Position numbers and translations under genes: made by a program. Positions 1 through 6,041 of a stretch of 6,636 nucleotides of DNA are shown piece after piece. Source of the stretch: JAWLGW01 sp964569055 (GTDB lineage: Bacteria > Planctomycetota > J058); the NCBI GenBank assembly GCA_964569055.1, contig CAZMSZ010000402.1, forward strand, positions 1 through 6,636, in the 5' to 3' direction. Each line of letters opens with the position of its first letter. Within the stretch, counting starts at the first letter, position 1. Below the pieces are notes generated by a model, which was not told where the DNA came from, made no database searches, and saw only the letters and a program-made list of their open reading frames with translations.

Positions 1-465
<465 letters not shown>

Positions 466-471
466 GGGCGG

Positions 472-477
472 TCCTCC
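472..477 (-). promoter_or_regulatory. Ribosome binding site of pstB
   Basis: The minus strand reads GGAGGA here, ending 6 bases before the ATG at 465-463. It fixes the pstB start and keeps the Pro/Ala-rich N-terminal tail inside the protein. It sits in the 26-base gap after the pstA stop, where I see nothing else. Confidence 0.75.
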
Positions 478-491
478 GAAGGGGGGTGCGC

Positions 492-1343
492 TCACCCGCG
501 GTAGCGGGCGCGGAAGCGGTTGCGCAGCAGGATCGCGGCGAGGTTGACCCCCAGCACCAGCGCGATCAGCACCAACGCGGTGCCGTACTGCTTGGGCCGG
601 ACGGCGCCCACGTCGGGGTGCTGCGTGGCGAGCACGTACAGGTGGTACGGGAGCGCCATCACCTGGTCGAAGATCGAGTCGGGGAGGGTCGGCAGGAAGA
701 ACGCGGCGGCGGTGAACAGGATCGGCGCCGTCTCGCCGGCGGCGCGCGCGATCCCCAGGATCGAGCCGGTCAGCATGCCGGGCAGCGCGTAGGGGACCAC
801 GTGGTGTCGCACGGTCTGCCAGCGGGTCGCGCCCAGCGCGAGGCTCGCCTCGCGGACCGAGCGCGGCACGGCGCGCAGCGCCTCCTCGCTCGAGACGATG
901 ATCACGGGCAGGATCATGAAGGCGAGGGTCAGCGAGCCTGCCGCGATCGAGGCGCCCATGCCGAGCGCGGTCACGAACAGGGCCAGCCCGAACAGGCCGA
1001 ACACGATCGAGGGGACGCCGGCCAGGGTCACGATCCCGAGCCGGAGCCAGCCCGTGAGGCGCCCTTCGCGCGCATACTCCGACAGATACACCGCCGCGCC
1101 GACCCCGAGCGGGAGCGCCACCGCGATCGTGCCCGCGACCAGCCACAGCGTGCCGACGATCGCGGGGAACACCCCGCCCTCGGCGCCGGCGCGGCGCGGG
1201 GGCTGGCTGAGGAGCTCCCAGTCGAGCGCCGGTAGCCCGCCCGCCAGCACGCTCCCGAGCACCAGCGCGATCACCGCCACCACGGCGTAGGTCAGCCCGC
1301 GCAGGGCCCACACGCCGAGCCGCTCCGACGTGCGCGCGCTCAC
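492..1343 (-). CDS. pstA: Phosphate ABC transporter permease PstA
   Basis: PstA is one of the two inner-membrane subunits forming the phosphate path of the PstSCAB importer. The 283-residue protein is close to the usual family length. Hydrophobic segments lie at about residues 17-37, 64-88, 103-126, 134-152, 190-212 and 254-274, giving the expected six membrane spans. The EAA loop that docks on PstB is visible at about 165-189 (EASLALGATRWQ, then VVPYALPGM). The conserved Pst permease motif ARAAGETAPIL is at about 199-209. I chose the GTG start at 1343 because it overlaps the pstC stop in a GTGA junction and has GGAGGG 5 bases upstream; the open frame continues upstream to 1577 but that part overlaps pstC and has no permease character. 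The overlap implies translational coupling to PstC. Confidence 0.95.
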   Translation of the reverse strand: MSARTSERLGVWALRGLTYAVVAVIALVLGSVLAGGLPALDWELLSQPPRRAGAEGGVFPAIVGTLWLVAGTIAVALPLGVGAAVYLSEYAREGRLTGWLRLGIVTLAGVPSIVFGLFGLALFVTALGMGASIAAGSLTLAFMILPVIIVSSEEALRAVPRSVREASLALGATRWQTVRHHVVPYALPGMLTGSILGIARAAGETAPILFTAAAFFLPTLPDSIFDQVMALPYHLYVLATQHPDVGAVRPKQYGTALVLIALVLGVNLAAILLRNRFRARYRG

Positions 1344-2254
1344 GCGCGCCCTCCGAGCGTCGAGCCGCTCGGGTCCGCGCCGCGTCCGCCCAGGAACCAG
1401 CGCGCGGTCAGGTTGATCGCCAGAGTCGAGAGCAGGAGCAGCAGGCCCACCAGGAACAGGGCGTGGTAGTGCTCCGAGCCCTGCGGGACCTCGCCCATTT
1501 CGGCCGCGATCGTGGCCGTCATGGTGCGCACCGACTCGACCGGCGAGGCGGTGACCTGCGCGGCGTTCCCGGTGCACATCAGCACCGCCATGGTCTCGCC
1601 CACCACGCGGCCGACCCCGAGCATGACCGCGGCGATCACGCCGGAGCGGGCCGCCGGCACGATCACGCGCCAGGTCGCCTGCCAGCGGCTGGCCCCCAGC
1701 GCGAGCGCCGCGTCGCGGTAGCTGGCCGGGACCGCGCGCAGCGCGTCCTCGGAGATCGAGAGGATCGTGGGCACCGCCATGAAGGCGAGGAGCACCGCGC
1801 CGGTGAGGGCGGTCAGGCCCGAGGGCAGGCCCAGCAGCGCCTTGAGCGCCGGCCCGATCACCACCAGGCCGAAGAACCCGAGCACGACCGAGGGGATCCC
1901 GGCCAGCACCTCGATCAGCGGCTTGAGCACCGCCCGCTCGCGCGCGGTGGCGAGCTCGGCCACGTAGACCGCGCCGCCGACCCCGAACGGCACCGCGATC
2001 AGGGTCGCGAGCGCCGTCACGAGCGCGCTCCCGGCGAGGAGCGGCAACAGCCCGAAGGACGGCCGCGAGAGCGAGGCCGGCGCCCAGCGCTCGTCCAGGA
2101 GCTCGGCCGGCGGCACGGTCCGCAGCGTCGGCAGACCCTCCGCGGCGAGGTAGAGCAGGATGAACAGCACGACCAAGGTGGCGACGGCGGCCGCGACGAG
2201 CAGCCCGAGCTCGACGCAGCGCTCGATCAGGCCGCGCAGGGCCGGTGAGCTCAT
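1340..2254 (-). CDS. pstC: Phosphate ABC transporter permease PstC
   Basis: PstC is the partner membrane subunit of PstA in the high-affinity phosphate importer. The predicted protein has 304 residues, a normal length. Hydrophobic segments lie at about 14-38, 68-98, 115-136, 147-167, 204-226 and 265-286. The EAA loop is at about 181-205 (DAALALGASRWQ, VIVPAARSGV) and the conserved GRVVGETMAV motif with Arg216 and Glu220 is in the fifth segment. The LAGIPSVVLGFFGL stretch at 117-130 is typical of Pst permeases and has a counterpart in PstA (LAGVPSIVFGLFGL). The ATG at 2254 begins two bases after the pstS stop and has no well-spaced Shine-Dalgarno, so translation is probably coupled to pstS. 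Its frame stays open far upstream through pstS, phoR and phoB; that upstream part is a GC-bias artefact. Confidence 0.95.
   Translation of the reverse strand: MSSPALRGLIERCVELGLLVAAAVATLVVLFILLYLAAEGLPTLRTVPPAELLDERWAPASLSRPSFGLLPLLAGSALVTALATLIAVPFGVGGAVYVAELATARERAVLKPLIEVLAGIPSVVLGFFGLVVIGPALKALLGLPSGLTALTGAVLLAFMAVPTILSISEDALRAVPASYRDAALALGASRWQATWRVIVPAARSGVIAAVMLGVGRVVGETMAVLMCTGNAAQVTASPVESVRTMTATIAAEMGEVPQGSEHYHALFLVGLLLLLSTLAINLTARWFLGGRGADPSGSTLGGRA
1349..1354 (-). promoter_or_regulatory. Ribosome binding site of pstA, inside the end of pstC
   Basis: The minus strand reads GGAGGG within the last codons of pstC, 5 bases before the GTG at 1343. It decides the pstA start, which would otherwise be ambiguous because the frame is open well upstream. 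Confidence 0.75.
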
Positions 2255-2256
2255 TC

Positions 2257-3138
2257 CTACTTGGTCGTCCGCGCGCCCACGGGCACGTAGCCGGTCGTCG
2301 CCACCAGCTCTTGCCCCGCCGGCGAGAGGGCGAACTCGATGAACTCGAGCGCCAGCCCGGTCGGCGCGCCGGCCGTGTAGAGGTGGAGCGGACGCGAGAG
2401 GGGATAGCTCCCGTCCTGGACGGCCGCCACCGAGGGCGCCACCGCGGGGGCGTCCGCGGTCGCGCGCAGCGCGAGCGGCTTGACCGCGGCGCCTTCGAGG
2501 TAGCCCAGGCCGACGTAGCCGATGCTCCAGGCGTCCTGGGCGGTGGCCTGCACGATCGCCGAGGTGGAGGGCATGAGGCGCGCGTGCGGCGCGAAGTCGT
2601 CGCGGCGCAGCACGTGCTCCATGAAGTAGTGGTAGGTGCCCGAGCTGCTCTCGCGCGAGAGGAGCTGCACGGGGCGGTCGGGGCCGCCCACCTGCGACCA
2701 GGAGGTGAGCGTCCCGTTGAACAGCTGGTGCACCTGCTCGAGCGTCAGGCTGTCGATCGGGTTGTCGGGGTGGACCACCACGGCGATCCCGTCGCGGCCG
2801 ACGACGTGGTCGACGGGCTCGAGCCCGCGCTGGCGGGCGAGCTCGAGCTCGCGCGCGCTGAGCTCGCGCGAGGCCATGCACACCTCGGCGGTCCCGTTGA
2901 GGAGCCCGGCGATCCCGACCCCCGAGCCGCCGCCGGTGACCGAGACCTCGGCCGCCGGGCGGGCGGCGGCGAACGCCTCGGCCCAGGCCGTGACGAGGTG
3001 GACCATGGTGTCCGACCCCTTCACGCTCAGGGCCGAACGCTCGGGGCCGCCCGAAGCGCCGGGCTCGCCCGGCGCGGGGCAGCCCGCCGCGAGCGGGAGC
3101 AGCAGGGTCAACAGTGGCGCGGTGCGCGCGGCGCGCAT
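2257..3138 (-). CDS. pstS: Phosphate-binding lipoprotein PstS
   Basis: PstS captures phosphate outside the cytoplasmic membrane and delivers it to PstC/PstA. The 293-residue product starts with a lipoprotein signal: basic MRAAR, a Leu-rich core, then the lipobox LAAGC with the lipidated cysteine at residue 20. A Gly/Pro/Ser linker follows to about residue 35. Binding-protein motifs come in order: KGSDTM (40-45), TGGGSGVGIAGLLNGTAE (68-85), CMASREL (87-93), SRESSSGTYHYF (161-172) and WSIGYVGLGYLEG (about 204-216). The Ser/Gly/Thr clusters are the expected phosphate ligands. The position usually held by Asp in GTADIAMASR-type sequences is Glu85 here. I chose the ATG at 3138 over the in-frame ATG at 3177 because only the former has a well-spaced GGGAGG and gives a compact signal peptide. 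It is the first gene of the pst unit, behind a candidate Pho box. Confidence 0.95.
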   Translation of the reverse strand: MRAARTAPLLTLLLPLAAGCPAPGEPGASGGPERSALSVKGSDTMVHLVTAWAEAFAAARPAAEVSVTGGGSGVGIAGLLNGTAEVCMASRELSARELELARQRGLEPVDHVVGRDGIAVVVHPDNPIDSLTLEQVHQLFNGTLTSWSQVGGPDRPVQLLSRESSSGTYHYFMEHVLRRDDFAPHARLMPSTSAIVQATAQDAWSIGYVGLGYLEGAAVKPLALRATADAPAVAPSVAAVQDGSYPLSRPLHLYTAGAPTGLALEFIEFALSPAGQELVATTGYVPVGARTTK

Positions 3139-3145
3139 GGGGAGT

Positions 3146-3151
3146 CCTCCC
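3146..3151 (-). promoter_or_regulatory. Ribosome binding site of pstS
   Basis: The minus strand reads GGGAGG, ending 7 bases before the ATG at 3138-3136. The alternative ATG at 3177 has no such site, so this element decides the pstS start and hence a normal lipoprotein signal peptide. Confidence 0.8.
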
Positions 3152-3190
3152 GGGGATGGCGATGGGGATCCCTGCATGAGACCCGAGGTT

Positions 3191-3208
3191 CGTTAAGCGG
3201 TCGTGAAG
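3191..3208 (-). promoter_or_regulatory. Candidate Pho box (PhoB binding site) upstream of pstS
   Basis: The minus strand reads CTTCACG-ACCG-CTTAACG: two heptamers agreeing at 6 of 7 positions, separated by 4 bases, so the units repeat every 11 bp. This is the known architecture of PhoB/PhoP sites (two 7-bp direct repeats in E. coli, TTnACA repeats in Bacillus, GTTCACC-type units in Streptomyces). It ends 52 bases before the pstS ATG, a position suited to activating the pst unit. A repeat of the same form lies before phoB. I could not find a convincing -10 hexamer downstream. The assignment rests on pattern and location, not on binding data. Confidence 0.7.
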
Positions 3209-3306
3209 CCGACCGCCGCGCCGTAACTCCCGCTCGGGGTTCTCCGCGGGTGGGCCGTCAGGGGCGATCTCGGCAGTCGCATCGTGCTCGTGCGCGTCGA
3301 CGTGCT

Positions 3307-3322
3307 CGCAGCTCAGGCTGCG
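3307..3322. repeat. Small perfect hairpin in the phoR-pstS gap
   Basis: CGCAGC and GCTGCG form a perfect 6-bp inverted repeat around a 4-base loop. It has no following T-run on either strand. It could be a minor RNA structure or chance in GC-rich DNA; no function is claimed. Confidence 0.3.
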
Positions 3323-3396
3323 TCGTGGCGAAGCGAGCTGGCGGTCAGCTTCGACAGCGTCTCTGCGACGCGACCGAGTTGGACCTTGCCTCTGGC

Positions 3397-3423
3397 GACG
3401 TCTGCACGGGCGAGCAAGACGTC
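3397..3423 (-). terminator. Inverted repeat downstream of phoR, possible terminator
   Basis: GACGTCT and AGACGTC are perfect reverse complements around a 13-base spacer; one extra GC/GC pairing with a one-base bulge could extend the stem. On the minus strand the repeat begins 18 bases after the phoR stop, where a terminator for phoBR would be expected. No T-run follows it, so intrinsic termination is doubtful; it could instead be an RNA-stabilising 3' structure or chance. Confidence 0.3.
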
Positions 3424-3441
3424 CAGGGCGGCGGGCGCGAG

Positions 3442-5238
3442 CTAGCCGGGCGCCTCGCGCTCGCGGCGTGGGAGCAGGAGCCGGAACGTCGAGCCGCGCC
3501 CCACCGCGCTCTCGACCTCGATCCCGCCGCCGTGGGCGAGCGCCACGTGCTTGACGATCGCCAGGCCGAGCCCCGTGCCGCCCACGTTGCGCGAGCGCGC
3601 CTTGTCCACTCGATAGAAGCGCTCGAAGATCCGCTCCTGGTGGGCGGGCGCGATCCCGATCCCGGTGTCGGCGACCTCGATCACCGCGTCCTCGCCCTGC
3701 GCGCGCAGCTCCAGGCGGACGCGCCCGCCCTCGGGCGTGTAGGCCACCGCGTTGCTGAGCAGGTTGTCGACCACCTGCCGCACGTACTCGCGGTCGGCGC
3801 GCGCCACCAGCGGCCCGGCGGGCACGACCACCTCGAGCGCCAGCCGCTTGGCCTCGACGGCGGGCTGCAGCGAGCGGGCCGACTCCTGCACGGGGAGCCG
3901 CAGGTCGTGCGGCTCGGCCAACAGGCCCGAGTCGGGCGCCTCGATCCGCGACAGGACGAGCAGGTCGCGCACCAGCACCGACAGCCGCTCGGCCTGGTCG
4001 CGCGCCTTGGAGAGGAAGCGGTGGCGCTGCTCGAACGGCATGTCCGGGTCGTCGAGGAGCGTCTCGACCTGCCCGCGGATCGCGGTGAGCGGGGTCTTGA
4101 GCTCGTGCGACACGTTCGCCACGAAGTCGCGGCGCACGGCCTCGAGGTGGCGCAGCTCGGTCACGTCGTGCAGCACCACCAGCGCGCCCGCGACCGCCTC
4201 GTCGGGGCCGCGCAGGGGGGCCGCGTGCAGCTGGATCGTGAGGTCGCGGGGGGAGCCCGGGAGCTGGACCTCGTCGGTGCGGGGCTCGGGGTGCTCGAGC
4301 ACCCGCGCCAGCGCCTGCGAGACCTCGGCCACGCGGGTGACCTCGCCGATCGGGCGGCCGATGCTGTCGGTCTCGTCCACGCCGAGCAGCTTGGCGGCGA
4401 CGTCGTTCATGTGGACGACCCGGCGCTCCTCGTCGATCGCGATCACCCCCTCGACCATGCTGGCCAGGATCGCGCGCAGCTTGTTGCGGTCGGTGGTGAT
4501 CGTCTCCATGCGCTCGCGGAGCTGCGCCGCCATGGCGTTGAACGCCTCGGCCAGGCTGCCCAGCTCGTCGCGGGTGCCGGTCGGCACGCGCGGGCGGTAG
4601 TCGCCCTGGGCCAGCGCGCGCGCGGTCTCGGTCATGCGCTCGATCGGGGTGGTCAGGCGGCGGGCCACCAGCACCCCGGGGACGAGCGCCACGAGCAGCC
4701 CGACGCCCGCGCCGACGAGCACCACCTCGCGGATCTCCGCCAGGCGCGCGTCGACCTGCGCCAGCGCGACCGCCGCGCGCACGTAGGCGCGCGGGGCGGC
4801 GCCCGGCGCTCGGAGCGGCACCGCGACGTAGAGCATGCGGGTGTCCAGGGTGTGGCTCTTGCGGATGACCTGGCCGTGTCCCTCGCGCGCCGCCGCCAGC
4901 ACCTCGGGTCGCTGGGCGTGGTTCTCCATGGTGGCGGGGTCCTGGTCGGAGTCGGCGAGGACGCGCCCGTCCGCGGCGATCACCGTGAAGCGTGTCTCGA
5001 GCGCCCGCCCCAGCCGGACCACCCGCGCCTGCAAGCTCGCGGCGAGCCCGGCCGGCGGCGGCGCGTCGAGCGCGTCGCTCACGAGCTCGCCCAGGAGCAG
5101 CGCGTCGTGGCGCAGCGCGCGCTCGGTCTGGTCGCGGACGAGCAGCTCGCTCGAGGCGCTCACGACCACCCCGACCGCGAGCGTGGTCGCGACGACCACC
5201 ACGCCCAGGCCGGCCGACAGCTTCCAGTGGAGCTTCAC
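3442..5238 (-). CDS. phoR: Phosphate-regulon sensor histidine kinase PhoR
   Basis: PhoR is the membrane histidine kinase that autophosphorylates and transfers phosphate to PhoB when phosphate is scarce. The 598-residue protein has a membrane span at about 8-28, an extracytoplasmic domain at about 30-170 (with TVIAADGRVLADSD near 85-98), a second span at 172-192, HAMP at about 193-245 and a PAS domain at about 250-365. The HisKA motif FVANVSHELKTPLTAIRG carries His378. The catalytic domain shows the N box DNLLSNA (491-497), G1 DTGIGIA (524-530), F box IFERFYRVD (537-545) and G2 GGTGLGLAIVK (553-563), so all kinase motifs are intact. The large outer domain resembles Bacillus-type PhoR more than E. 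coli PhoR. The GTG start is preceded by GAGG at 5 bases and begins 33 bases after phoB. An in-frame paralogue such as ResE or WalK is possible by domains alone, but the pst/phoB context decides. Confidence 0.94.
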   Translation of the reverse strand: MKLHWKLSAGLGVVVVATTLAVGVVVSASSELLVRDQTERALRHDALLLGELVSDALDAPPPAGLAASLQARVVRLGRALETRFTVIAADGRVLADSDQDPATMENHAQRPEVLAAAREGHGQVIRKSHTLDTRMLYVAVPLRAPGAAPRAYVRAAVALAQVDARLAEIREVVLVGAGVGLLVALVPGVLVARRLTTPIERMTETARALAQGDYRPRVPTGTRDELGSLAEAFNAMAAQLRERMETITTDRNKLRAILASMVEGVIAIDEERRVVHMNDVAAKLLGVDETDSIGRPIGEVTRVAEVSQALARVLEHPEPRTDEVQLPGSPRDLTIQLHAAPLRGPDEAVAGALVVLHDVTELRHLEAVRRDFVANVSHELKTPLTAIRGQVETLLDDPDMPFEQRHRFLSKARDQAERLSVLVRDLLVLSRIEAPDSGLLAEPHDLRLPVQESARSLQPAVEAKRLALEVVVPAGPLVARADREYVRQVVDNLLSNAVAYTPEGGRVRLELRAQGEDAVIEVADTGIGIAPAHQERIFERFYRVDKARSRNVGGTGLGLAIVKHVALAHGGGIEVESAVGRGSTFRLLLPRREREAPG

Positions 5239-5271
5239 GGGTGCCTCGCGCGGCGCGTGAAGGCAGCGGGC

Positions 5272-5976
5272 TCAGTCCCGCAGCCGGTAGCCCACGCCCC
5301 GGATCGTCTCGATCAGGTCGCGGTGCGCGCCCAGCTTGCGGCGGATCGCGCCCACGTGGACGTCGATGTTGCGGTCGACCAGCGCCGCGTCGCCGCCCAT
5401 CACCCGGTTGAGCAGGTGGTTGCGGGTGAACACGCGACCCGAGTGGCTGGCGAGGTAGTGCAGCAGCTTGAACTCGGTCGCGGTGAGCGTCACGGGCTCG
5501 CCCTCCACGCGCACCTCGTGCCGCTTGGCGTCCACGACCACCGCCCCGAGGATCAGCCGCTCCTGCGGGCGCTCGTCGTCCCAGGTGCCGCGGCGCACGA
5601 CGGCCTTGATCCGGGCCACGAGCACCTTGGGGATGAACGGCTTGGTGACGTAGTCGTCGGCCCCGGCCTCGAGCCCGGCCACGATGTCGTTCACCTCCCC
5701 CTTGGCCGTGACCATGATCACGGGGATCGCGCGCAGGTGCGGGTCGGCCTTGAGCCGGCGGCACACCTCGATCCCGTCCAGCTTGGGGAGCATGAGGTCG
5801 AGCAGGATCGCGTCGGGGAACTCCGTGTGGACGAGGGCCAGCCCCTGCTCGCCGTCGGTGGCCGCCACCACCCGGAACCCCTCGCGCTCGAGGTTGTACT
5901 GGACCACCTCGGCGATGTCGGGCTCGTCCTCGATCACGAGGATCCGCTCCCTGGGCTGCACGGGCGCTTCCTTCAC
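5272..5976 (-). CDS. phoB: Phosphate-regulon response regulator PhoB
   Basis: PhoB is the DNA-binding response regulator phosphorylated by PhoR; it activates pst and other phosphate-scavenging genes. The 234-residue protein is the standard OmpR/PhoB length. The receiver domain (about 11-125) has the acidic triad Glu16-Asp17-Glu18, the phosphoacceptor Asp60 in LLDLMLP, Thr90 in VTAK and Lys112 in TKPF. The winged-helix domain (about 140-234) includes LTATEFKLLHYLASHSGRV, VDRNIDVHVGAIRRKLG and the terminal RGVGYRLRD. VQYNLEREGF at 25-34 is characteristic of PhoB rather than other OmpR-family members. The GTG start at 5976 has GGAGG 7 bases upstream. It begins 65 bases after polA ends, behind a candidate Pho box that suggests autoregulation, and is followed 33 bases later by phoR. 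Confidence 0.95.
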   Translation of the reverse strand: MKEAPVQPRERILVIEDEPDIAEVVQYNLEREGFRVVAATDGEQGLALVHTEFPDAILLDLMLPKLDGIEVCRRLKADPHLRAIPVIMVTAKGEVNDIVAGLEAGADDYVTKPFIPKVLVARIKAVVRRGTWDDERPQERLILGAVVVDAKRHEVRVEGEPVTLTATEFKLLHYLASHSGRVFTRNHLLNRVMGGDAALVDRNIDVHVGAIRRKLGAHRDLIETIRGVGYRLRD

Positions 5977-5983
5977 GGGTTGG

Positions 5984-5988
5984 CCTCC
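5984..5988 (-). promoter_or_regulatory. Ribosome binding site of phoB
   Basis: The minus strand reads GGAGG, ending 7 bases before the GTG at 5976-5974. It supports this GTG as the phoB start. Confidence 0.75.
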
Positions 5989-6022
5989 GTCTCGCCAGGC
6001 TATCCGGGCGCGCGGGCGCGCG

Positions 6023-6040
6023 GATCAAGGCGCGATAAAG
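6023..6040 (-). promoter_or_regulatory. Candidate Pho box (PhoB binding site) upstream of phoB
   Basis: The minus strand reads CTTTATC-GCGC-CTTGATC: two heptamers agreeing at 6 of 7 positions, with a 4-base spacer and 11-bp periodicity, exactly the design of the repeat before pstS. It begins one base after the polA stop and ends 46 bases before the phoB start. PhoB autoregulation through a Pho box is established in other bacteria. The second heptamer contains TTGATC, which could double as a poor -35, but I found no convincing -10. Pattern and position are direct observations; binding is inferred. Confidence 0.68.
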
Positions 6041-6041
6041 G

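Larger units (their letters stand above)
3139..3441. other. Intergenic region between phoR and pstS
   Basis: These 303 bases separate the phoR stop from the pstS start. In transcription order they hold an inverted repeat (3397-3423), a small hairpin (3307-3322), the candidate Pho box (3191-3208) and the pstS Shine-Dalgarno. The segment looks less GC-rich and less G/C-biased at third positions than the flanking genes. I see no convincing gene: a 42-codon in-frame continuation after the phoR stop lacks an ATG or GTG, and a 29-codon ATG frame at 3282-3193 lacks a ribosome site. It most likely separates two transcription units, phoBR and pstSCAB. Confidence 0.7.

Noticed and set aside
1344..1577. 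Longer pstA start
   Set aside because: The added residues overlap pstC and have no permease character, while the GTG at 1343 has a strong ribosome site and a standard overlapping junction.
2837..2852. Perfect 16-bp palindrome GCGAGCTCGAGCTCGC and nearby GAGCTCGCGCG repeats inside pstS
   Set aside because: Explained by the local coding repeat SARELELAR with G/C-biased Glu-Leu codons; no sign of a regulatory role.
3139..3177. Alternative pstS start at the ATG of 3177
   Set aside because: It has no Shine-Dalgarno and adds 13 residues before an otherwise ideal lipoprotein signal; the ATG at 3138 has GGGAGG at 7 bases.
3193..3282. Minus-strand 29-codon ATG frame in the phoR-pstS gap
   Set aside because: No ribosome site, Arg/Pro-rich low-quality sequence, and its stop lies inside the candidate Pho box.
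2255..6028. Upstream part of the minus-strand open frame that ends in pstC
   Set aside because: Only the last 304 codons resemble a protein family (PstC). The rest is an Arg/Ala/Gly-rich off-frame reading of pstS, phoR and phoB.
5998..6028. Possible sigma-70 promoter before phoB using TTGATC as -35
   Set aside because: No hexamer at 16-18 bases downstream matches a -10 at more than about 3 of 6 positions; the TTGATC is better explained as part of the Pho-box repeat.
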